DNA from: an uncultured Acidimicrobiaceae bacterium
GTDB taxonomy: Bacteria; Actinomycetota; Acidimicrobiia; Acidimicrobiales; Ilumatobacteraceae
NCBI GenBank assembly: GCA_903934195.1
Contig: CAIZMV010000236.1
Location: forward strand, 1 to 5,823
Direction: 5' to 3'
Length of the DNA stretch: 5,823 nucleotides
Position 1 is the first letter of the stretch, and the number at the start of each line of letters is the position of its first letter. The translations under genes were made by a program, and so were the position numbers. A model generated the notes under the pieces. That model was not told where the DNA came from. It made no database searches and worked only from the letters and a program-made list of their open reading frames with translations. Of this stretch, positions 1 through 5,823 are shown one piece after another.

Positions 1-811
1 GCTCACCAAAAAAGCCCTTCATGAATCGGGTGAAGAAAATGGTGATGATGAGCGCCCACAGGAAGACTGCTCCTCCGAGCTTCATAATTCCGCCAGCTAG
101 TTGTTGATCACTTAGCACTGACATTCCCCAGACTCGAACTGGAGTGTCATAGTGGTTATACACAGAGCCTTCAGCGAATGTCAGCCACCCTGCAGGAATT
201 GAAGGCACCAGAGATGTGCAGAAGAGATAGACCATCATCGCCCCATAACTCATGCGCCATTCTTTTGCCGGGCCACATATCGGTGTCCACAGCATTAAAG
301 CACTGAACACCAACAACACGTGGAGGCTGTAGTGCAAAGGGCCACCAGCTGCGGAACGATTCACCAGTGCAGGGATATGAGTAATCAGTAAGACCGCGTT
401 GTAGGTGACAGCAGCGATCACCGGGCGCGTGAGAAACCTAATGACTCGATACGTGCGGCCGCGTCCCACCAGTAGGCGGAACAGCCACTCCGGTGTTGCG
501 AGTAGCGCAAGCGGCGGAATGATGTAGGTAAGAATTGTGTGCTGCAACATATGCATGGAATACAGGTATTCCTCGGCGATGTCATGTAACGGCCAATCTG
601 TTGAGATCAACAACAGGAAAATCATGAGGGAAAAAATCCTGATTTGTTTGCGCGAAATCACTTCCCCACTGGGAACAACTTTGGGGCCGAGCACTCGAAT
701 CGCGTACACGAACGCGACTATGAGGCCAATGATCAACACCCAAATCTCTAGGTGCTGCTGGTACCGCCAGGGGTCCGTATTAAGTGTTGGTTCGATGCCA
801 GAGATCAGCAT
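1..811 (-). CDS. ctaG: Cytochrome c oxidase assembly factor CtaG, caa3 family (3' end outside window)
   Basis: This is an open frame of 270 codons without a stop that runs off the left edge. I read it as the caa3_CtaG membrane protein family, known in Bacillus to be needed for caa3 oxidase assembly; this is not the Cox11 protein that is also called CtaG. About seven membrane segments can be seen, near residues 22-41, 56-71, 89-106, 130-148, 159-179, 188-208 and 241-264. Family-like signatures are MHMLQHTILTYIIPPLALL (86-104), with His87 and His91, and THIPALVNRSAAGGPLHYSLH (His145, His160, His164). The conserved His residues could bind copper, which is inference. The ATG at 811 is the first start after an in-frame TAG; only a weak G-rich stretch (GGGGCGGG) precedes it. 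It lies 19 bases after coxD. Family members are usually about 260-300 residues, so little is missing. Confidence 0.88.
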   Translation of the reverse strand, partial: MLISGIEPTLNTDPWRYQQHLEIWVLIIGLIVAFVYAIRVLGPKVVPSGEVISRKQIRIFSLMIFLLLISTDWPLHDIAEEYLYSMHMLQHTILTYIIPPLALLATPEWLFRLLVGRGRTYRVIRFLTRPVIAAVTYNAVLLITHIPALVNRSAAGGPLHYSLHVLLVFSALMLWTPICGPAKEWRMSYGAMMVYLFCTSLVPSIPAGWLTFAEGSVYNHYDTPVRVWGMSVLSDQQLAGGIMKLGGAVFLWALIITIFFTRFMKGFFGE

Positions 812-830
812 TGCCGACCCGCCCCGCTAA

Positions 831-1142
831 TTACGCGATGAAGAACTTGAAGGTAGCGAGAGCCGCGATGTACACGAATAACGCAAGCCCAAGACCTGTA
901 TAGAAAAGAAAGCTAAAAATCTTGCTATCAAACTTCAGATGCATGAAGTACGAAACGACCATTACAAACTTGACCACCATCATGATGAGCAGTGAAGGCA
1001 TGAACAACGGACCGAAATCTACGTAGTAGGTAGAAACCTCAAGAGCTGTGATGAGGGCCAAGATGATTGCAATCTTTATATAGCCGGCATCGGACATTCC
1101 GTGCTCTTGTGCGTCTTCGTGTGTTTCAGTAGCTGTTGTCAT
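831..1142 (-). CDS. coxD: Cytochrome c oxidase subunit IV (prokaryotic COX4 type)
   Basis: A 103-residue small oxidase subunit (CtaF/CoxD, prokaryotic COX4 family). It is an integral membrane protein that associates with the subunit I/III core and aids assembly or stability, and it carries no redox cofactor. The N-terminal 19 residues are polar and acidic. Three membrane helices follow at about 20-40, 46-65 and 75-97. The family's hallmark YFMHLKFD lies at residues 65-72, between helices 2 and 3, and Glu35 sits in helix 1, as is common in the family. The ATG start is preceded by an in-frame TGA 12 bases upstream, and a weak GAGAG lies about 7 bases before it. The gene begins 13 bases after coxC and ends 19 bases before ctaG, in the usual order for such operons. 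Length is typical for the family. Confidence 0.93.
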   Translation of the reverse strand: MTTATETHEDAQEHGMSDAGYIKIAIILALITALEVSTYYVDFGPLFMPSLLIMMVVKFVMVVSYFMHLKFDSKIFSFLFYTGLGLALFVYIAALATFKFFIA

Positions 1143-1155
1143 GATGCGCTCTCAA

Positions 1156-1770
1156 TCAGGATGGGATTAGGTAAACCAGGGTGAAAATAATGATCCACAC
1201 AACGTCAACAAAGTGCCAGTACAGGCCAATGAGTTCAACAACCTCGGCCTTATCGCCCGTGATCTTGTTCTTTTTGATGATGCCCATTAAAGACAGCAAC
1301 ATAATGACTCCGACAGAAACGTGAACACCGTGGAAGCCGGTCAAAGAATAAAAGCTTGAACCGAAAAGGCTTGTGGTGAAGCCGAGGCCTTCACGATAGA
1401 AAGTTGTGAACTCATACACCTGGCCACCAACAAAGGTTGCGCCCAAGAGTGCCGTAATTGTCAGCCACAAGTTTGTCTTGCTGTCGTCCTTGCGATGTGC
1501 CGATGACACTGCAAGCACCATGGTGAGCGATGACATCAACAGAACGAAACTGCTGACCGAGGTGAAAGGGATGTCGTAAATCTGTGAAGGATGTGGTCCG
1601 TTTTGAACGCGACCGCGATACAGCATGTACGTAGAGATGAGACCACCAAAGAGCAAGCACTCTGATCCGAGGAACAACCACATTGCCAGCTTGTTGTTTG
1701 ACAAGCCAGTTGATGAATGATGCCCGTGATCAGCTGCGTGACCGGTGTCGTGTGTTGCGATATCAGCCAA
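1156..1770 (-). CDS. coxC: Cytochrome c oxidase subunit III (five-helix bacterial form)
   Basis: A 204-residue subunit III (CtaE). It binds subunit I in the membrane and stabilises the catalytic core and its proton uptake. The first 28 residues are His-rich (seven His, including HGHH). Five membrane helices follow at about 29-51, 70-89, 100-121, 138-165 and 182-202, the short bacterial form that lacks the first two helices of the mitochondrial protein. Family marks are Glu37 in SECLLFGGL, GFHGVHV (145-151, His147 and His150) and YWHFVDVVW (184-192). The start is TTG: an in-frame TAG lies six bases upstream of it, AAGGAG sits 10 bases upstream, and the next ATG (residue 30) is already inside helix 1. 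The gene overlaps the end of coxA by eight bases, so translational coupling is likely. Confidence 0.95.
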   Translation of the reverse strand: MADIATHDTGHAADHGHHSSTGLSNNKLAMWLFLGSECLLFGGLISTYMLYRGRVQNGPHPSQIYDIPFTSVSSFVLLMSSLTMVLAVSSAHRKDDSKTNLWLTITALLGATFVGGQVYEFTTFYREGLGFTTSLFGSSFYSLTGFHGVHVSVGVIMLLSLMGIIKKNKITGDKAEVVELIGLYWHFVDVVWIIIFTLVYLIPS

Positions 1771-3766
1771 GGGGAGCTATCTCCTTCGTGTGACCGTCGG
1801 TAGACGGTGTATCAAAATCGATTGATTCGGGTACTGATGGTTCAAGAACCCATCCGTATGAGGAGAAGAGAACCACAAGTGCTCCGAACACCATGATTGG
1901 GGTTCCGTAGATGACTCCCATACCAAGTACTCCAACACCAATGGCGAGAAGTATTGGCCAGTACGAAGGTCCTGGCATATGAATGTCAGCATCAGCAGCA
2001 GCTTCTTCGGCGCGAACTAGTTCTTCACCGGTTGCCACTTGCTTCATCGTGTGAGTGGCTTCATCTTCTTCATACTTGCGGTGGAAAAACTCGTCGAGGT
2101 GATGAACCACAGGAATGCGATCAAAGTTGTGCACCTTAGGAGGACTAGCGGTGATCCATTCCAATGTACGTGCGTCCCATGGGTCGATTGGAGCGCGCTC
2201 TGGGTTACGAGTGGTCTTGATGACGTTAATGATGAAGAACAGAACGCCGACGGCCAAAATGAACGAGCCGATTGAGGCCACCATGTTCCACATTCCGAGG
2301 TTGAAGAAACCTTCGCCGGCACGAGCTTCAGTCCATACGTACATACGGCGTGGCTGACCTTGTAGACCAAGGATGTGCATTGGTCCGAACGTGAGGTTCA
2401 TACCAATCACCATGAACCAGAAGTTCCAGGTACCCAATTTTTCGTCGAGCATCTTGCCGAATACTTTTGGCCACCAGTAATAGAAGCCAGAGAACAATCC
2501 GAACACCATTCCACCAAACAACACGTAATGGAAGTGAGCAACGATGTAGTACGTATCTGTTTGTTGAGTATCAGAGGGTGCAACTGCGTGGGTAACGCCT
2601 GACAAACCACCAATGGTGAAGAGGATGACGAGACCAATTGCAAACTTCATGGCTGCTGAGTACCAGATCTTGCCGCCCCACATTGTGAGCAGCCAGTTGA
2701 AGATTTTTACTCCAGTAGGAATAGCAATTGCCATTGTGGCCATTGAGAACACGGCAACAGACACAGGGCCAAGACCAGAAGCGAACATATGGTGAGCCCA
2801 TACGCCGAAGCCGACGAGTCCGATAGATGCACCAGAGAACACAACAAACGGGTATCCAAAGAGAGGCTTACGTGAGAACGTCGGCAGAACTTCAGAGATG
2901 ATTCCGAACGCCGGCAAAATCAAGACGTACACCTCTGGATGACCAAAGATCCAGAACAAGTGTTGCCAGAGAAGAGGGTCTGCACCCTGTGACACATCGA
3001 AGAACGTTGCACCATACGAACGCTGGAACATCAACAACACGAGAGCCACGGTGATAACTGGCAATGAGAAGACCAAGAGGAACTGCACGACGAGAATCAT
3101 CCACGTAAACACGGGCATCTTCATCAGAGTCATTCCGGGTGCACGCATGTTAAGCACGGTGACAATCAGGTTGATAGAACCGATCAGCGAAGCAATACCT
3201 GCAATCTGCAAACCGAGAATCCAGAAGTCGACACCATTACTTGGCGAGAACACTGGTCCCGAGTTTGGTGCGTACATGAACCAACCGCCGTCAGCAGCTC
3301 CGCCAAGGAACCATGATGCGTTGAGAATGAGACCACCACTGAGGAATAACCAAAACGACAAGGCGTTCAAACGTGGGAAGGCAACGTCTCGAGCACCAAT
3401 TTGAAGTGGCAAGAAATAGTTTGCAAATGCTGCTGCCATAGGCATGGCGAAGAGGAAGATCATCGTCGTTGCGTGCATGGTGAACATTTGGTTGTACTTG
3501 TCAGCACTAAGAATGCGGCCGTCTGGAAGAGCTAACTGCAAACGAATGAACAGCGCCTCGACACCACCGACAATGAAGAACACAAAAGCAACAGCGCCGT
3601 ACATGATTCCGAGTTTTTTGTGGTCAACAGTAAAGAGCCATTCACGCCAGCCTGTTGTGTTTACTGGGCGACGCACTGCGCCGAGTGTCTGTGTGGGCGA
3701 GATTGTCAACTTGTTCGACAGACTTGGTGACTCAGAGGGCGTAAGAGTTAGTTCATTGGTGGACAT
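1763..3766 (-). CDS. coxA: Cytochrome c oxidase subunit I, haem a/a3-CuB catalytic subunit
   Basis: A 667-residue CtaD that reduces O2 to water in the cytoplasmic membrane and pumps protons. Residue assignments rest on motif alignment with bovine and Paracoccus enzymes. Haem a ligands are His98 (FTMHATTM) and His413; the haem a3 ligand is His411 (VAHFHYV). CuB ligands are His276, His325 and His326, with the cross-linked Tyr280 in GHPEVY. Glu278, Asp127 (GARDVAFPRLN) and Asn116 mark the D channel; Thr351 and Lys354 (IPTGVKIFNW) mark the K channel. This makes it an A1-type enzyme. Arg473-Arg474 are the haem propionate arginines. The Mg-site position usually held by His is Thr403, next to the conserved Asp404. 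About 40 polar residues precede the conserved WLFTVDHKKLG. After the 12-helix core, a charged linker (about 565-595) leads to PSYWP and two more helices (about 602-620 and 622-640). ATG start with GGAG six bases upstream. Confidence 0.98.
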   Translation of the reverse strand: MSTNELTLTPSESPSLSNKLTISPTQTLGAVRRPVNTTGWREWLFTVDHKKLGIMYGAVAFVFFIVGGVEALFIRLQLALPDGRILSADKYNQMFTMHATTMIFLFAMPMAAAFANYFLPLQIGARDVAFPRLNALSFWLFLSGGLILNASWFLGGAADGGWFMYAPNSGPVFSPSNGVDFWILGLQIAGIASLIGSINLIVTVLNMRAPGMTLMKMPVFTWMILVVQFLLVFSLPVITVALVLLMFQRSYGATFFDVSQGADPLLWQHLFWIFGHPEVYVLILPAFGIISEVLPTFSRKPLFGYPFVVFSGASIGLVGFGVWAHHMFASGLGPVSVAVFSMATMAIAIPTGVKIFNWLLTMWGGKIWYSAAMKFAIGLVILFTIGGLSGVTHAVAPSDTQQTDTYYIVAHFHYVLFGGMVFGLFSGFYYWWPKVFGKMLDEKLGTWNFWFMVIGMNLTFGPMHILGLQGQPRRMYVWTEARAGEGFFNLGMWNMVASIGSFILAVGVLFFIINVIKTTRNPERAPIDPWDARTLEWITASPPKVHNFDRIPVVHHLDEFFHRKYEEDEATHTMKQVATGEELVRAEEAAADADIHMPGPSYWPILLAIGVGVLGMGVIYGTPIMVFGALVVLFSSYGWVLEPSVPESIDFDTPSTDGHTKEIAPLG
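1781..1786 (-). promoter_or_regulatory. Ribosome binding site of coxC, supports a TTG start
   Basis: AAGGAG on the minus strand, lying inside the last codons of coxA and 10 bases before the TTG at 1770. With the in-frame TAG at 1779-1777 it decides the start of coxC, since no ATG or GTG is available before the first membrane helix. Confidence 0.75.
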
Positions 3767-3772
3767 GGGATT

Positions 3773-3776
3773 CTCC
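3773..3776 (-). promoter_or_regulatory. Ribosome binding site of coxA
   Basis: GGAG on the minus strand, six bases before the coxA ATG at 3766 and within the 12-base gap that follows the coxB stop. Sequence and spacing are normal and support this ATG. Confidence 0.7.
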
Positions 3777-3778
3777 GA

Positions 3779-5035
3779 TTACTTCAGTGTCAGTAGGTAA
3801 GCGACGAGTTTGTCGATGTCTGTTTCGGTAAGACCAAGATTTGGCATACCACGATATTTTCCACCTGATTTAGCCAACTTGGTTGGATCTGCATACATCG
3901 GTTTCATGGCTGGAGCATTGCGCAACCAAGCACGAAGATCAGTTGCGTTCAAGCAGGACTCGGAAACACCAGCAAGATATTTCTGGCCAATGGTCTCAGG
4001 GCTTGCATCCCATACATCACTACGGCATGACTTGTTCAACAAGTCGAACTTTGCACCAGCAAAAGTGTTGCGAGACATGAGATGTGTGAGGTTCGGAGCG
4101 GCACCGGAATACACATTTTCGTCTGGTGCTGCAATTGCAGGCGTACCGTCCGCCTTCTTCAGGCCATTGACTTGGTGACAACGAATGCACTGATTCAAGA
4201 AAACGCCTTCGCCTTCTTTAGCAAGTGTTCCATCCGCAGGTGAGGTGTAGGCCTTCTGTTGGTTAGCCACCCACTTAGCGAAATCTTCCTTTGAAAGCGC
4301 AATAGCTTCCATACGCATGTTGGCGTGAGACAGTCCGCAAAATTCAGTGCACTGACCAGCGAATATTCCGGGCTTGTCGGCTTGAAGACGCAGCAAGTTG
4401 ATACGGCCAGGGACCGCATCTTTCTTACCATTCAATGCTGGAATCCAGTATGAGTGAATGACGTCGCGGCTTGTTTCACGCAACAGAACTTTCGTACCTA
4501 CTGGGATTACCAATTGGCCTGAAGAAATAATCGGCTGGGTGATTCCTTGTTCAGATTGTGCTGGGTAGTCATATTCCCACCACCACTGCTGGCCAGTGAC
4601 GTTGATAACCATTTCAGTATCTTGAGTATTCGAAAGCTCAAAGATTCCACGGAAGGTAAAGACGCCAACAACAGTGAGGATGAGTGCAGGAATGATTGTG
4701 AGAATGATTTCAACAATTGGCTTGCCATGGCTCTGCGACGGAATCGGCTGTCCACGGTCTGTGAACTTCCAAAATGTGTAAATTGCGAAAGCTAAAACCA
4801 GCACGCCGACAACGCCAGCCATTGGGAAAACAATCCACTGGAGATTGTTAATAATCTGAGCGTTCTCGCCTTTCGGCTGCCATGTATCTTGCGGCGCGTT
4901 AGTTGCGCAACCAGCAAGTGCAACTACACCGAAGATCGTTGCAATTGAGTTACGAATGCGGTGACTTGAAGCCTTCACGTTGTTCACGATATCCATAGCC
5001 TTTTCTGATGTGTGAGGGGAGACTGAGTGACTCAC
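3779..5035 (-). CDS. coxB: Cytochrome c oxidase subunit II, CuA lipoprotein with fused haem c domain
   Basis: A 418-residue CtaC of caa3 type; it passes electrons from the outer face to subunit I. A signal peptide ends in lipobox LAGC, giving lipid-modified Cys43. Helices at about 66-89 and 108-130 form the usual hairpin, followed by the aromatic WWWEYDYP (151-158). The CuA ligands are His194, Cys229, Glu231 (backbone), Cys233, His237 and Met240 in CTEFCGLSHANM. A cytochrome c domain follows: CIRCH (Cys283, Cys286, His287) with probable axial Met397 in YRGMPNLGL. Between its APNLTH and DLRAWL motifs lies an insertion of about 35 residues with Cys337 and Cys361. Two starts are possible. The GTG at 5035 overlaps the upstream stop (GTGA) but has no nearby ribosome site. 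The ATG at 4996 (residue 14) gives a more normal signal peptide of 29 residues, with AAAGG only two bases away. The choice is unresolved. Confidence 0.96.
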   Translation of the reverse strand: MSHSVSPHTSEKAMDIVNNVKASSHRIRNSIATIFGVVALAGCATNAPQDTWQPKGENAQIINNLQWIVFPMAGVVGVLVLAFAIYTFWKFTDRGQPIPSQSHGKPIVEIILTIIPALILTVVGVFTFRGIFELSNTQDTEMVINVTGQQWWWEYDYPAQSEQGITQPIISSGQLVIPVGTKVLLRETSRDVIHSYWIPALNGKKDAVPGRINLLRLQADKPGIFAGQCTEFCGLSHANMRMEAIALSKEDFAKWVANQQKAYTSPADGTLAKEGEGVFLNQCIRCHQVNGLKKADGTPAIAAPDENVYSGAAPNLTHLMSRNTFAGAKFDLLNKSCRSDVWDASPETIGQKYLAGVSESCLNATDLRAWLRNAPAMKPMYADPTKLAKSGGKYRGMPNLGLTETDIDKLVAYLLTLK

Positions 5036-5823
5036 GGCACGACCAACTTGATTTCTCCGGTGGCACCAGGAACTGTGAATGAGTACGGCTCGGCTTCTGT
5101 TGCTGGCTTAGGAATTGTGAGGGTCATTACTTGTTCTTGGTTCTTGCCGGTGAGTTGTGTGCATGTACCAACTTTTTCAACGACTCCAGTTTCGGCAACT
5201 TTGGCTGATCCCAAATTGACGACCAGGCGGTGATCCTCTTCATCAAGGTTGCGGAACATAACAGACGTTGCATTCGAGCGAGGAATAGTGATTGTGTCGA
5301 CTTTTTTGGTCATACCAATTGCTTCTGCATACACCTTTCCATCTTTTACAAAGATGGTGGCTGTCACAGCAGAACGCAATGAGACTGTGTTGTTTGCATG
5401 GTGGTCGTAATGCTCAGATTCTTCTTCTCCACATTCACGATGTGATGCGTCGAAATGATCTTCTTCTGCAGCGACAGCAAGTTCATGACGTTCGCCTGAC
5501 AGTGCTGCAAACGTTCCGACGCCAATAAGAGCCACGGCTGCAAGGACAGCTACAACAACTGTGACAGCGCCTTTCATGAATCCCTTAGAAGCAATGAGGA
5601 TGCCGACTACAAAAATTGCACCGGCCGCCGCAATAAAAAAGATTGTTCCAGATTCTTTTGATAGAGCAAGGAACACTCGAGAAAACAAGAAAGCAATGAT
5701 GCCAAGACCAACCGCAGCAAGTCCTGGGTATTCAATTGCGCTAATTGCGCGCTCGCGAGCAAACGTGTTGAATTCACGATCTGATGAAGCGCCATCTGCC
5801 CAGTTGTGAATTGCCCATTCAAC
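5032..5823 (-). CDS. Membrane protein with Glu/His-rich linker and cupredoxin-like domain (5' end outside window)
   Basis: An open frame of 263 codons and a stop that reaches the right edge without an upstream stop, so the start lies outside. I do not recognise a named gene. Numbering from the first visible codon, a polar segment (1-30) precedes three likely membrane helices (about 33-54, 60-78 and 84-107). Next comes a strongly acidic, His-rich linker (111-142: six His, twelve Asp/Glu, one Cys). The C-terminal 115 residues are beta-rich and resemble a cupredoxin-like fold: ITIPRSNATSVMFRNLDEED (178-197), then His198, with a final strand TVPGATGEIKLVVP (250-263). His198 and Cys221 could be metal ligands, but the usual C-terminal Cys-x-x-His-x-x-x-Met loop is absent, so a type 1 copper site is unlikely. 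The stop overlaps the possible coxB GTG. Position suggests an oxidase accessory or copper-handling role (inference). Confidence 0.8.
   Translation of the reverse strand, partial: VEWAIHNWADGASSDREFNTFARERAISAIEYPGLAAVGLGIIAFLFSRVFLALSKESGTIFFIAAAGAIFVVGILIASKGFMKGAVTVVVAVLAAVALIGVGTFAALSGERHELAVAAEEDHFDASHRECGEEESEHYDHHANNTVSLRSAVTATIFVKDGKVYAEAIGMTKKVDTITIPRSNATSVMFRNLDEEDHRLVVNLGSAKVAETGVVEKVGTCTQLTGKNQEQVMTLTIPKPATEAEPYSFTVPGATGEIKLVVP

Larger units (their letters stand above)
1..5823 (-). other. aa3/caa3 cytochrome c oxidase operon, incomplete at both ends
   Basis: Six same-strand genes in the order cupredoxin-like protein, coxB, coxA, coxC, coxD, ctaG, with junctions of -4 (if coxB starts at GTG), 12, -8, 13 and 19 bases. 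No hairpin followed by a T-run and no room for an internal promoter can be seen between genes, so one transcript starting to the right of the window is likely. Haem synthesis genes (ctaA, ctaB) and a Sco-type copper chaperone are not in the window. Confidence 0.85.

Noticed and set aside
537..830. Plus-strand open frame of 97 codons
   Set aside because: It lies opposite ctaG, whose minus-strand frame is open to the window edge and matches a known family; the plus-strand product has no recognisable domain.
812..830. Gap between coxD and ctaG as a possible terminator or promoter
   Set aside because: Only 19 bases, G-rich on the minus strand, with no inverted repeat followed by T residues and no -10/-35 pair.
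2044..2370. Minus-strand open frame of 108 codons inside coxA in another frame
   Set aside because: An out-of-frame shadow of coxA; the Ser-rich product is unlike any known protein.
3051..3800. Two plus-strand open frames of 117 and 118 codons, opposite coxA
   Set aside because: They are antisense to highly conserved coxA sequence and their products are low-complexity, basic and without family features.
3810..4178. Plus-strand open frame of 122 codons, opposite coxB
   Set aside because: Antisense to the CoxB haem c domain; no domain or convincing ribosome site seen.
5751..5760. Perfect 10-base palindrome GCTCGCGAGC, near a repeated AATTGCGC
   Set aside because: It falls inside the coding frame of the upstream membrane protein (codons for Ala-Arg-Glu-Arg), is short, and has no T-run, so a regulatory or terminator role is not supported.

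Overview
The window holds one tightly packed operon, transcribed entirely on the minus strand, for an aa3/caa3-type (A-family) cytochrome c oxidase. No promoter, terminator, RNA gene, mobile element, CRISPR array or intergenic stretch longer than 19 bases can be seen. The operon runs off both ends of the window.

In transcription order (right to left) the genes are: (1) the 3' part of an unnamed membrane protein with a Glu/His-rich linker and a cupredoxin-like C-terminal domain (5823 to 5032, 5' end outside the window); (2) coxB/ctaC, a lipoprotein subunit II carrying CuA and a fused haem c domain (5035 to 3779); (3) coxA/ctaD, the haem-copper catalytic subunit I with two extra C-terminal membrane helices (3766 to 1763); (4) coxC/ctaE, a five-helix subunit III with a TTG start (1770 to 1156); (5) coxD/ctaF, a small subunit IV (1142 to 831); (6) ctaG, a caa3-type oxidase assembly factor that lacks only its C-terminal end (811 to 1). 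The stop of gene 1 overlaps a possible GTG start of coxB, and the end of coxA overlaps coxC. The other gaps are 12 to 19 bases, so the genes are probably co-transcribed and partly translationally coupled.

Together the products form a terminal oxidase. Subunit II takes electrons through its own haem c and CuA, subunit I reduces O2 at haem a3/CuB and pumps protons, and subunits III and IV complete the complex. CtaG helps assemble it. The cupredoxin-like protein is unassigned; its position suggests an accessory or copper-handling role, but this is inference.

The gene order, the haem c-fused subunit II, the 103-residue subunit IV and the style of the upstream protein suggest a Gram-positive-type actinobacterium, most likely of the Acidimicrobiia type, with GC content near one half by eye. 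This placement is a judgement from recall of protein style, not a computed result. The most unusual points are the cupredoxin-like protein with its metal-binding-like linker, a Cys-containing insertion in the haem c domain of CoxB, and a Thr at the usual Mg-site His position in CoxA.
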